DNA of 64,000 nt from Pseudovibrio sp947494035 (GTDB lineage: Bacteria > Pseudomonadota > Alphaproteobacteria > Rhizobiales > Stappiaceae). The notes beneath the pieces were generated by a model that was given only the letters and a program-made list of their open reading frames with translations, had not been told where the DNA came from and searched no databases. The position numbers and the translations under genes were made by a program. The DNA is taken from contig CANLTN010000011.1 of the NCBI GenBank assembly GCA_947494035.1, forward strand, positions 62,001 to 126,000, given 5' to 3'. Shown one piece after another: positions 16,284 to 23,116 of the stretch (its first letter is position 1; the number at the start of each line of letters is the position of its first letter).

Positions 16284-16583
16284 ATGAAAAAGATCGCTCT
16301 GACACTCTCCGTGCTCGGCCTCGTATCCGCAGCTTCTGTTGCTCAGGCCGCAAACGTTCCCCTCATCAACACCGCAGACCTGACCGGTTCCCAAGTAAAA
16401 TCCTTGGTACAGAACAAAGGTGCCGTCGTTCTGAAAACAGGTTCAGGTCTGTATGACCGCTACGTATCCAATGCGTCTTTCTGTGACACTCAGGAAAGAA
16501 CCCAGCGCGCCTATGTTGTAACCAAGGACTCCAACCACTCCCTCATCGGTTACAGCTGCGTCATAGACAACAACGAGCGCTAA
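16284..16583 (+). CDS. Small secreted two-cysteine protein (array member 5)
   Basis: A 99-residue paralogue with the same signal peptide as members 3 and 4, a three-residue insertion at the mature N-terminus (NVPLI) and a more diverged centre (DLTGSQVKSLVQNKGAVVL; SGLYDRYVSNASFCDTQ). Only the cysteines equivalent to 64 and 89 remain; those at 32 and 83 are glycine and serine. The last ~25 codons (TKDSNHSLIGYSCVIDNNER) are again almost the same DNA as member 3. Function unknown. It is followed by two terminators. Confidence 0.72.
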   Translation: MKKIALTLSVLGLVSAASVAQAANVPLINTADLTGSQVKSLVQNKGAVVLKTGSGLYDRYVSNASFCDTQERTQRAYVVTKDSNHSLIGYSCVIDNNER

Positions 16584-16612
16584 TTTCTAACGCGCCCCAG
16601 ATAAGAGCGTCC

Positions 16613-16641
16613 AAAAAAAACTGCGGCCCGGTTTTCGGGCC
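16613..16641 (-). terminator. Intrinsic terminator, pccB direction
   Basis: On the minus strand GGCCCG AAAAC CGGGCC, then GCAG and TTTTTTTT. It sits 3' of the bidirectional terminator below on the pccB transcript and would block readthrough into the array from pccB. Confidence 0.7.
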
Positions 16642-16723
16642 ACAGGTACCGGTAAAAATAAGAAGTGAGAGCGTGGTGCGTGACTGAATATAAACGCGGC
16701 AAGCTCCACCCCCCCCTATCGAC

Positions 16724-16762
16724 AAAACCCCGACCTTCTGTGCAAGGTCGGGGTTTCTTTTT
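16724..16762. terminator. Bidirectional intrinsic terminator between array and pccB
   Basis: AAAACCCCGACCTT, a 6-nt loop, AAGGTCGGGGTTTCTTTTT. A perfect 10-bp stem with A-run and T-run sides, between the end of the array and the pccB stop codon. Confidence 0.9.
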
Positions 16763-16787
16763 AGGTCAGGTCAGGCAAGCATTGCCA

Positions 16788-18320
16788 TTAGAGCGGAATG
16801 TTATCGTGCTTGCGCCAAGGCATCTGCTGGTTTTTGGTCCTCAACATGGCCAGCGCCCGCGAAATACGCATTCGCGTGGACTGAGGCATGATCACCTCAT
16901 CAATATAGCCCCGCTCCGCAGCCACAAACGGGTTTGCAAACCGGTCTTCATAATCCTTGGTCCGGCTTGCAATCTTCTCAGGATCATCCAGTTCGTTGCG
17001 GTAAAGGATCTCTACCGCCCCTTTTGCACCCATCACAGCAATCTCCGCAGATGGCCATGCATAATTCACATCACCGCGAATGTGCTTGGAACTCATCACA
17101 TCATACGCGCCGCCATAGGCTTTGCGGGTGATCACTGTGATTTTAGGAACAGTGGCCTCCCCGTAAGCAAACAGCAGCTTCGCTCCGTGTTTGATCAACC
17201 CACCATATTCCTGCGCAGTCCCCGGCAGGAAGCCCGGAACATCCACGAACGTGACCAGTGGGATGTTGAAGCAGTCACAAAAACGAACAAAACGCGCTGC
17301 CTTACGGCTTGCATCACTATCCAGCACGCCTGCAAGAACCATAGGCTGATTGCCAACAATGCCGACCGTACGTCCCTCAATACGGCCAAATCCGGTAATG
17401 ATGTTTCCGGCATAGCTCTTCTGAAGCTCAAAGAAGTCTCGTTCATCAACGGTCTTCAAAATGAGTTCGCGCATATCGTAGGGCTTGTTTGGATTATTCG
17501 GAATAAGCGTATCCAGGCTCTCATCCAAACGCGATGGATCGTCATAAACTGACAGCTCAGGCAATGGCGCCTGATTGTTCATCGGCAAATAATCCACCAA
17601 ACGGCGGATCTGGAGCAAGGTCTCCACATCGTTATCAAACGCACCATCGGCAATGGAGGATTTGGTGGTGTGGATGCTCGCCCCGCCCAGCTCTTCAGCT
17701 GTCACCGTCTCATTGGTCACTGTCTTAACAACATCAGGACCGGTCACGAACATGTAAGAGGTATCACGCACCATGAAGATGAAGTCTGTCATGGCAGGAG
17801 AGTAAACATCACCGCCAGCACATGGCCCCATAATGACGGAGATCTGCGGAATAACACCGGACGCCTGAATATTGCGCCAGAACACCTCGCCATAGCCACC
17901 AAGCGCGGCCACACCCTCTTGAATACGAGCACCACCCGCATCGAAAATACCAATGATCGGCGCCCGGTTCTGCAGCGCCATATCCTGAATTTTCATAATC
18001 TTCTCTGCGTGTGTCTCAGAGAGCGAGCCACCAAACACAGTAAAGTCTTTTGAGAACAGATAAACAGTACGACCGTTGATCGTACCCCAACCAGCAACAA
18101 CACCATCTCCCGGGAAGTGGGCCTTCTCCATCCCGAATTCGGTACAGCGATGCTGCTTAAACATATCGAATTCTTCGAAGGACCCTTCGTCTAGCAGAAT
18201 TTCGATGCGCTCTCGTGCCGTGAGTTTTCCGCGTTTGTGCTGCGCATCAATGCGGCGCTGTCCCCCACCAAGCTGCGCTTCATCACGTCTTTTTTCTAAT
18301 TCAGCTAGAACTTCCTTCAT
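16788..18320 (-). CDS. pccB: Propionyl-CoA carboxylase, carboxyltransferase (beta) subunit
   Basis: Transfers CO2 from PccA-bound biotin to propionyl-CoA. The 510-residue chain has the two crotonase-like halves of the family. The N-terminal half shows FGGSLSETHAEKIMKIQD and IFDAGGARIQEGVAALGG. The C-terminal half shows VLDSDASRKAARFVRFCDC, FVDVPGFLPGTAQEYGG and AYGGAYDVMSSKH. The DSDAS motif is typical of propionyl- rather than acetyl-CoA enzymes. It is monocistronic, ended by two tandem terminators, and lies 3.2 kb from pccA. Methylmalonyl-CoA epimerase and mutase are not in the window. Confidence 0.93.
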   Translation of the reverse strand: MKEVLAELEKRRDEAQLGGGQRRIDAQHKRGKLTARERIEILLDEGSFEEFDMFKQHRCTEFGMEKAHFPGDGVVAGWGTINGRTVYLFSKDFTVFGGSLSETHAEKIMKIQDMALQNRAPIIGIFDAGGARIQEGVAALGGYGEVFWRNIQASGVIPQISVIMGPCAGGDVYSPAMTDFIFMVRDTSYMFVTGPDVVKTVTNETVTAEELGGASIHTTKSSIADGAFDNDVETLLQIRRLVDYLPMNNQAPLPELSVYDDPSRLDESLDTLIPNNPNKPYDMRELILKTVDERDFFELQKSYAGNIITGFGRIEGRTVGIVGNQPMVLAGVLDSDASRKAARFVRFCDCFNIPLVTFVDVPGFLPGTAQEYGGLIKHGAKLLFAYGEATVPKITVITRKAYGGAYDVMSSKHIRGDVNYAWPSAEIAVMGAKGAVEILYRNELDDPEKIASRTKDYEDRFANPFVAAERGYIDEVIMPQSTRMRISRALAMLRTKNQQMPWRKHDNIPL

Positions 18321-18492
18321 AAGATATCTCAGCTCCCAATCTATCTGAGTTATCTCCTAGCACGCCCCTACGCAAAAAAACTAGTAAGTCGTTGGATTGA
18401 GAAGTCTCTTGCAGTGCAACAAAATTCCACAACCCTACGGCACCCCATAACCCTTGAAAATCAAGCATTCCGGGGTGCGGCAGCCATCAAAC

Positions 18493-18978
18493 TCAGTCTG
18501 CCTCATCCGCACTGCCGGCATTCAGCAATCCATATTTTTCTTCACCAATGTTCTCAAGAAGCTCCAGCTGCGTCTCGAGGTAGTCACAGTGCCCCTCTTC
18601 ATCTGCCAGCAGGGCATCAAACAGCGCCATTGTCACGAAATCACCCTTCTGCTCACAGAACACGCGGGATTCGCTGTAATATTCAATGGCTTCGCGCTCT
18701 CCAGCCAAGTCAGCTTCCAGCACTTCCTTCAGTGTGGAGCCGATACGTAGCGGCGCAATCTGCTGCAGGTTTGGGTGTCCTTCAAGAAAAACCACCCGCT
18801 CAACCAGCCGGTCCGCATGGTGCATTTCCTCAATGGATTCAGCGCGTTCCTTCTTAGCAAGTTTGGTATAACCCCAATCCTCTAGCAGCCGGAAATGCAC
18901 CCAATACTGATTGACCGCTCCCAGCTCCATGGAAATGGCTTTGTTCAAACGTTCAATGATACCATCTTTTGCTTTCAT
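18493..18978 (-). CDS. bfr: Bacterioferritin (first of two)
   Basis: An iron-storage protein expected to form a 24-mer with haem at subunit interfaces. The 161-residue chain has the complete di-iron ferroxidase site in E. coli numbering: Glu18, Glu51, His54, Glu94, Glu127 and His130 (in MELGAVNQY, IEEMHHADRL, EREAIEY and DEEGHCDYLE). The haem-ligand Met52 is also present. It includes VFLEGHPNLQ, the usual helix-C turn. Its paralogue lies 236 bp upstream on the same strand, with a terminator between. This copy has two extra cysteines (FCEQ, GHCDY) that the other copy has not at the same places. Confidence 0.92.
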   Translation of the reverse strand: MKAKDGIIERLNKAISMELGAVNQYWVHFRLLEDWGYTKLAKKERAESIEEMHHADRLVERVVFLEGHPNLQQIAPLRIGSTLKEVLEADLAGEREAIEYYSESRVFCEQKGDFVTMALFDALLADEEGHCDYLETQLELLENIGEEKYGLLNAGSADEAD

Positions 18979-19152
18979 CAGATCTCAGTGCAAGCACTGC
19001 TCCTTTGGGAACGCAGTTAAAATACAACTCGTTACGAACCAAAGCGCATACGAGTGGTGACCTTATATACATAGTTCACCCACTCCCGCCGCCAACCCAA
19101 TTCCTTGATTGTTCCTAATGAACTGCTAGCCTGAAACAAACAACTTTAGCGC

Positions 19153-19183
19153 AAAAAAAGAGCCGCCTCGGAAGGGCGGCTCT
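19153..19183 (-). terminator. Intrinsic terminator after second bacterioferritin gene
   Basis: Minus strand AGAGCCGCC, 7-nt loop, GGCGGCTCT, then TTTTTT. It lies about 30 bp after the bfr stop codon at 19214, so the two bfr genes are probably separate transcripts. Confidence 0.9.
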
Positions 19184-19213
19184 CTCAAATCAAAAACAGA
19201 AAGCTGGGCAGCT

Positions 19214-19699
19214 TTATTCGCCGGTGTTAGCCGGGTTTGCATTGAGCGCGCCATAGTTCTGCTCGCCAATTTTCGCAAGAAGCTCAAGCTGGGTTTCAAG
19301 GAAGTCAATATGACCCTCTTCATCCGCCAGCAGATCATCAAAAAGCTTCATTGTGACGTAGTCGCCTTCGTCGTTACAAATCTCACGGCTTTTTGCGTAG
19401 GAAATGCGTGCTTCATGCTCACCAGCCAAGTCCGCTTCCAGAACCTCTTGCAGATTGGTGCCGATCTTCAGCGCTCCAACTGTCTGCAGGTTCGGGTGGC
19501 CACCGAGGAATAGAATACGCTCGATCAGCTTGTCAGCATGACCCATCTCTTCAATGGATTCCTCACGCTCTTTCTGCGCCAGCTTGCCAAAACCCCAGTC
19601 ATCCAGCAGGCGATAGTGCAGCCAGTACTGATTGACAGCTCCAAGCTCCAGTTTCAGAGCCTCATTAAGCCGCTCAATAACTTTTTCATTGTGTTTCAT
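19214..19699 (-). CDS. bfr: Bacterioferritin (second of two)
   Basis: Also 161 residues, and easily aligned along its whole length with the neighbour (LELGAVNQYWLHYRLLDDW against MELGAVNQYWVHFRLLEDW). All six ferroxidase ligands (Glu18, Glu51, His54, Glu94, Glu127, His130) and Met52 are kept. The start at 19699 matches the paralogue's start; a longer frame to 19825 is unsupported. Two complete copies suggest a heteropolymeric shell or differential regulation, as in other bacteria with paired bfr genes. I see no clear Irr/ICE or Fur box upstream, so the regulation remains open. Confidence 0.92.
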   Translation of the reverse strand: MKHNEKVIERLNEALKLELGAVNQYWLHYRLLDDWGFGKLAQKEREESIEEMGHADKLIERILFLGGHPNLQTVGALKIGTNLQEVLEADLAGEHEARISYAKSREICNDEGDYVTMKLFDDLLADEEGHIDFLETQLELLAKIGEQNYGALNANPANTGE

Positions 19700-19895
19700 C
19701 AGCGGAAATTCCCTAGTCTTTATGATTGTGGCCGCATCTGGCGATATTTTCGTTTTAAACGGTATGATTGATATCAACCGCGCTGCAGCATCCACAGTTG
19801 AACAGATTCGATAGTACCACGGCAATTAAATTCAACTTGCACACATACTACAAACCTTTGATTTCTTTCTATGATATCCTCAGAAGCTCACATAA

Positions 19896-19924
19896 AGAAA
19901 AAGCGCAGCCACTGGCCACGCTTT
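19896..19924 (-). terminator. Intrinsic terminator after the ATP12 gene
   Basis: Minus strand AGCGTGGCC AGT GGCTGCGCT, then TTTTCTTT, 28 bp beyond the stop codon. It ends the rluC-HAD-ATP12 transcript. Confidence 0.75.
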
Positions 19925-19951
19925 GCAGGTAGTCTAAAAAAGCCAAGGCTC

Positions 19952-20746
19952 TTAGCTTTCTTCTGGTGCTCCAACCAGAATAAGAGCTGCTGCGCTAAAT
20001 TCATCATTTTTGAACCGGCGAATGCGGGCAGCTTCTTCATCCTGACCCCATTGCTCAATGTTCCAGTCTTCGTCAACATGAGCCGCAGACCAGACCGTCT
20101 CCGCGTCGAATGCCTTTTCAGCCAAAGCCAGTGCAAGAAGTGCAGAACCGCAAATGGAGGTTACCGTATGAATCGCAGCAAGCTCAAGCGCATCATATTT
20201 GTCGAGCTGCGCACGGTAGGCTGAAATCACCGCCTCATCCTGCACAACATGCATGATCCCCTCAACCAATTTGAAGCGGCCACCAAGCAGCTTTTCCGCC
20301 CAGTCCAGAACCGGCTCCCACTGCTGTTTCTGGCGAGCGACCAGCTCGGCAGGAGAATCAGCGCGGTAGCAAAGATGATCATTCCCCGCATATCGGGTGA
20401 TCTCGTCTGCAACATCCGCAAATTTCTCTTCAACTGCATCAATCGCAGAATGGGCAATGCGAGTCAGCGGCATAGTGCCCGGATTAATCTCTTTTTCCTG
20501 CAGCTCCCACTCGGCAGCCACAGCTTCCGCAATCACTTCACCCTTAAACACCAGTGAGTTTCGCGCCGGTGTCTTGATCGAGCGACCATCCAGCAAAACA
20601 GCAAAGACACCGTCTTTCAGCTCAACACTAACACGCTCGTAAAAGCGCTTCGGCAAGTTCACTTTGGTGTGTTCACGTGCAGCCTGAACAGCATCAACTG
20701 GCCCTTTTGCAATGTCATCTGCAATCTGCTCAAAAATGTCACGCAT
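19952..20746 (-). CDS. ATP12-family F1-ATPase assembly chaperone
   Basis: A 264-residue relative of mitochondrial Atp12p, which helps the F1 alpha subunit into the ATP synthase. The family is nearly limited to alphaproteobacteria and mitochondria. Recognisable parts are LPKRFYERVSVELKDG, LLDGRSIKTPARNSLV, VAAEWELQ, then INPGTMPLTRIAHSAID. RYAGNDHLCYRA and the ATG/GTG-rich C-terminal helix region with TSICGSALLALAL follow. Its start overlaps the HAD stop by one base, so the two are translationally coupled. The order rluC-HAD-ATP12 is familiar in Hyphomicrobiales. Confidence 0.9.
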   Translation of the reverse strand: MRDIFEQIADDIAKGPVDAVQAAREHTKVNLPKRFYERVSVELKDGVFAVLLDGRSIKTPARNSLVFKGEVIAEAVAAEWELQEKEINPGTMPLTRIAHSAIDAVEEKFADVADEITRYAGNDHLCYRADSPAELVARQKQQWEPVLDWAEKLLGGRFKLVEGIMHVVQDEAVISAYRAQLDKYDALELAAIHTVTSICGSALLALALAEKAFDAETVWSAAHVDEDWNIEQWGQDEEAARIRRFKNDEFSAAALILVGAPEES

Positions 20747-21426
20747 TATGCGACTTCCTTATCCCACTTAAAGTGCTGGCTCAGCACAGGAATGAGTTCA
20801 TGAAACTGATTGATAATATAAGTGGCACCAGCGCTCTTCACATCATCAGTGCTATGATACCCCCATGTAACCCCGACAGATTTTACACCTGCATTGGCAG
20901 ACATCTGCATATCGAAGGTCGTATCACCAATCATAATCGTATTTTCCAGGAGTGCGCCGGTCTCGCTCATCGCCTGAAAAATCATGCCAGGATTGGGCTT
21001 CGACGGCGCAACATCCGCAGTCTGCATGGTGGCGAAAACACCGTCCAGCTCATGCAAACCAATCAGATGCTTCATACCACGGGAATGTTTTCCCGTTGCG
21101 ATACCCAGCAGCACATCATCACGGGCAGACAACTCCCGCAGAGCCTCCAGAGCCCCTTCATAGAGCGGATCATACTCGCGGCCCTTGGCCCGCATTTCCC
21201 AGATAACCTGCTGGTATCCCTTGATCATGTTCCCGATCAGCTCAGGGTCATTGCGACCCAGCAAATGCTCAAAGGCCACATGCAGGGTTAGGCCGACTGT
21301 CGAAAGAATCTCATCGCGCGATGGCACGGGCAAATCGACGGAACGATAAGCCGCCGTAAAACCGATCATAATATTGTCTTGGCTATCCGCGAGCGTACCG
21401 TCGCAGTCAAACACAATGAGATACAT
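20746..21426 (-). CDS. HAD-IA family phosphatase
   Basis: A 226-residue HAD superfamily hydrolase. Motif I is YLIVFDCDGTLADSQ, motif II GIATGKHSRG, motif III/IV SKPNPGMIFQAM and IMIGDTTFDMQMSANAG. A helical C1 cap lies between. Similar proteins sit next to rluC and ATP12 genes in related genomes. The substrate is unknown; a phosphoglycolate-type activity is a common but unproven annotation. It starts 25 bp after rluC and overlaps ATP12 by one base. Confidence 0.85.
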   Translation of the reverse strand: MYLIVFDCDGTLADSQDNIMIGFTAAYRSVDLPVPSRDEILSTVGLTLHVAFEHLLGRNDPELIGNMIKGYQQVIWEMRAKGREYDPLYEGALEALRELSARDDVLLGIATGKHSRGMKHLIGLHELDGVFATMQTADVAPSKPNPGMIFQAMSETGALLENTIMIGDTTFDMQMSANAGVKSVGVTWGYHSTDDVKSAGATYIINQFHELIPVLSQHFKWDKEVA

Positions 21427-21451
21427 GGAAGTCAGCCCATTTTTCTAGTTC

Positions 21452-22501
21452 TTATTCGGGTTCATTGATGTCAGGATCATACTCCTTCACATCCATTCCG
21501 AGCAAATTCCACGTCTGCTGCATATGCGGTGGCAATGGCGCGGAAACATCAATCACACCGTTGCCTGATGGATGCGGAATAACAATCCGGCGCGCTAGCA
21601 AATGCAATTTGTTCTGAATGCCGCCCGGCAGTTCCCAGTTCTTGATGTTGAAGTATTTTGGATCACCAACAATCGGATTACCTATGTGCGCCGCATGCGC
21701 ACGAAGCTGGTGCGTACGACCTGTCACCGGCTTTAGGGACACCCATGCCAGCTTCTGGCCAGACTGCTCAACCACATTGTAAAGGCTGACCGCGTGCTGC
21801 GCCTCATCATCACCGTGCTTGGCAACGCGCATGCGCTCTTCGCTTTCATCCCGCGCCAAATACGTGGAGATCCGACCCTGACGAGGCTTCGGCACACCTG
21901 CAACCATCGCCCAATAGATCTTGCGAGTGTTACGATGACGGAACGCCTTGGTCAGCTCCTGAGCTGCCCGACGGGTCTTCGCAATCAGCAAGATACCGGA
22001 GGTTTCACGATCCAGACGATGCACCAGACGTGGCTTATCGCCCTTCTGGTTGGTGAAGGCATCAAGCATACCATCCACGTGACGGGTCAAGCCAGAACCG
22101 CCCTGCACAGCAAGGCCAGCCGGCTTGTTCAGCACCATCACATGTGCATCTTCAAAGAGCATCATCTGCTCAATGGCTTCCCGGTCACTGTCAACAAGCT
22201 TACGCGGACGAGGTCTGGCGTTATTGCGGTCATCAGCTGCAAGTTCAACCCCAAGCGGTGGAATGCGGATCTCTTGTCCTTCTTCCAGCCGGGTCGAGCT
22301 TTCAGCCCGTTTTCCATTCACACGAACCTGTTTTGTACGCAGCAGTTTCTGCAAGCGGCCAAAGCCAAGTTCGGGGAAATTTTCTTTAAACCAGCGGTCA
22401 AGACGCATGCCTGCATCATCTGCATCAACGCGGCGCATCTCGATCTTGACGGGGCTGCCACCATTGTTTTGCGGGGCTGCTTTTTTCTGGGAGCCACTCA
22501 T
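21452..22501 (-). CDS. rluC: 23S rRNA pseudouridine synthase, RluC/RluD family
   Basis: Isomerises uridines in 23S rRNA. The 349-residue chain has an S4-like RNA-binding domain (MRLDRWFKENFPELGFGRLQ; RTKQVRVNGKRAESSTRLEE) and a catalytic domain with the nucleophilic aspartate in HRLDRETSGILL. Further landmarks are VLNKPAGLAVQGGSG, KPVTGRTHQLRAHAAHIG and HLLARRI. A basic, low-complexity N-terminus precedes the S4 part. Which uridines are modified (955/2504/2580 for RluC) is inferred from the family. It is the first gene of the rluC-HAD-ATP12 unit, downstream of crcB. Confidence 0.9.
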   Translation of the reverse strand: MSGSQKKAAPQNNGGSPVKIEMRRVDADDAGMRLDRWFKENFPELGFGRLQKLLRTKQVRVNGKRAESSTRLEEGQEIRIPPLGVELAADDRNNARPRPRKLVDSDREAIEQMMLFEDAHVMVLNKPAGLAVQGGSGLTRHVDGMLDAFTNQKGDKPRLVHRLDRETSGILLIAKTRRAAQELTKAFRHRNTRKIYWAMVAGVPKPRQGRISTYLARDESEERMRVAKHGDDEAQHAVSLYNVVEQSGQKLAWVSLKPVTGRTHQLRAHAAHIGNPIVGDPKYFNIKNWELPGGIQNKLHLLARRIVIPHPSGNGVIDVSAPLPPHMQQTWNLLGMDVKEYDPDINEPE

Positions 22502-22630
22502 GGGTGAAGGTCCTGACTTTTAACGCGGCGGCAGCACGAAGAGTGCGCCAGCCGTTCCTATTAAATCCGTTGGCGCTCATTTGGCAGGTGAAGCCACAAC
22601 ATGCAAGCCTTTCACACCAATTCCGCAGGT

Positions 22631-22665
22631 AAAAACGCAAAAGCATCAAGTTTCCTCGCGTTTTT
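22631..22665 (-). terminator. Weak hairpin between crcB and rluC
   Basis: AAAAACGC and GCGTTTTT arms, 19 nt apart, form an 8-bp A/T-rich stem with a T-run on either strand. It may partly end the crcB transcript; it is weaker than the others in the window. Confidence 0.45.
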
Positions 22666-22682
22666 GCCAGCAACCTGAAAAA

Positions 22683-23069
22683 TCAGGCGAGCACTTGCCG
22701 TGTAATATAAAGGCCAGCAAAGAGCGCTGAAACTGAAAGCATGAGCGACACCAGCACGTATGCTACAGTCGCAACCGGCTCGCCGCGCTCCCACAGCACA
22801 GCAACGTCCAGTGAAAACGTGGAAAAGGTGGTAAAGCCACCAAGGAAACCGGTTGCAATCAGATAGCGCAGCTCAGAAGAGGCGTTCAGGCGCTGCGCGA
22901 GCACTTCAACAAAGATCCCCATTAGCAAGGAACCAAGAACATTTACGGTGATAGTGCCCCACGGAAAAGAAGGGCCCAGAAGACGAAGTCCGGCTAGTGA
23001 AACCAAATGCCGGCAAACTGCTCCGGCCCCACCGCCAAGCGCAATTAGGATGAGATGTTTCATGCTCAC
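22683..23069 (-). CDS. crcB: Fluoride channel CrcB/Fluc
   Basis: A 128-residue inner-membrane protein with four transmembrane helices that exports fluoride as a dual-topology dimer. Signatures are LIALGGGAGAVCRHLVS, WGTITVNVLGSLLMGIF and the GFLGGFTTFSTFSLD segment that lines the fluoride path. Single-gene, single-domain form. No fluoride riboswitch (crcB motif) is visible in the short 48-bp gap to the patatin gene upstream of it on the same strand. Confidence 0.93.
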   Translation of the reverse strand: MSMKHLILIALGGGAGAVCRHLVSLAGLRLLGPSFPWGTITVNVLGSLLMGIFVEVLAQRLNASSELRYLIATGFLGGFTTFSTFSLDVAVLWERGEPVATVAYVLVSLMLSVSALFAGLYITRQVLA

Positions 23070-23116
23070 TCCCTATCGGATTCTAAATAGCATGTCTCGC
23101 AGAAAGTGCCCTCTAC

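Noticed and set aside
14331..16583. Array as a toxin/immunity or contact-dependent system
   Set aside because: The members are all homologous secreted proteins; no toxin domain, immunity partner or secretion gene is present.
18437..18480. GGCACCCC...GGGGTGC as bfr terminator
   Set aside because: The arms are 28 nt apart and no T-run follows; kept out of the feature list as too weak.
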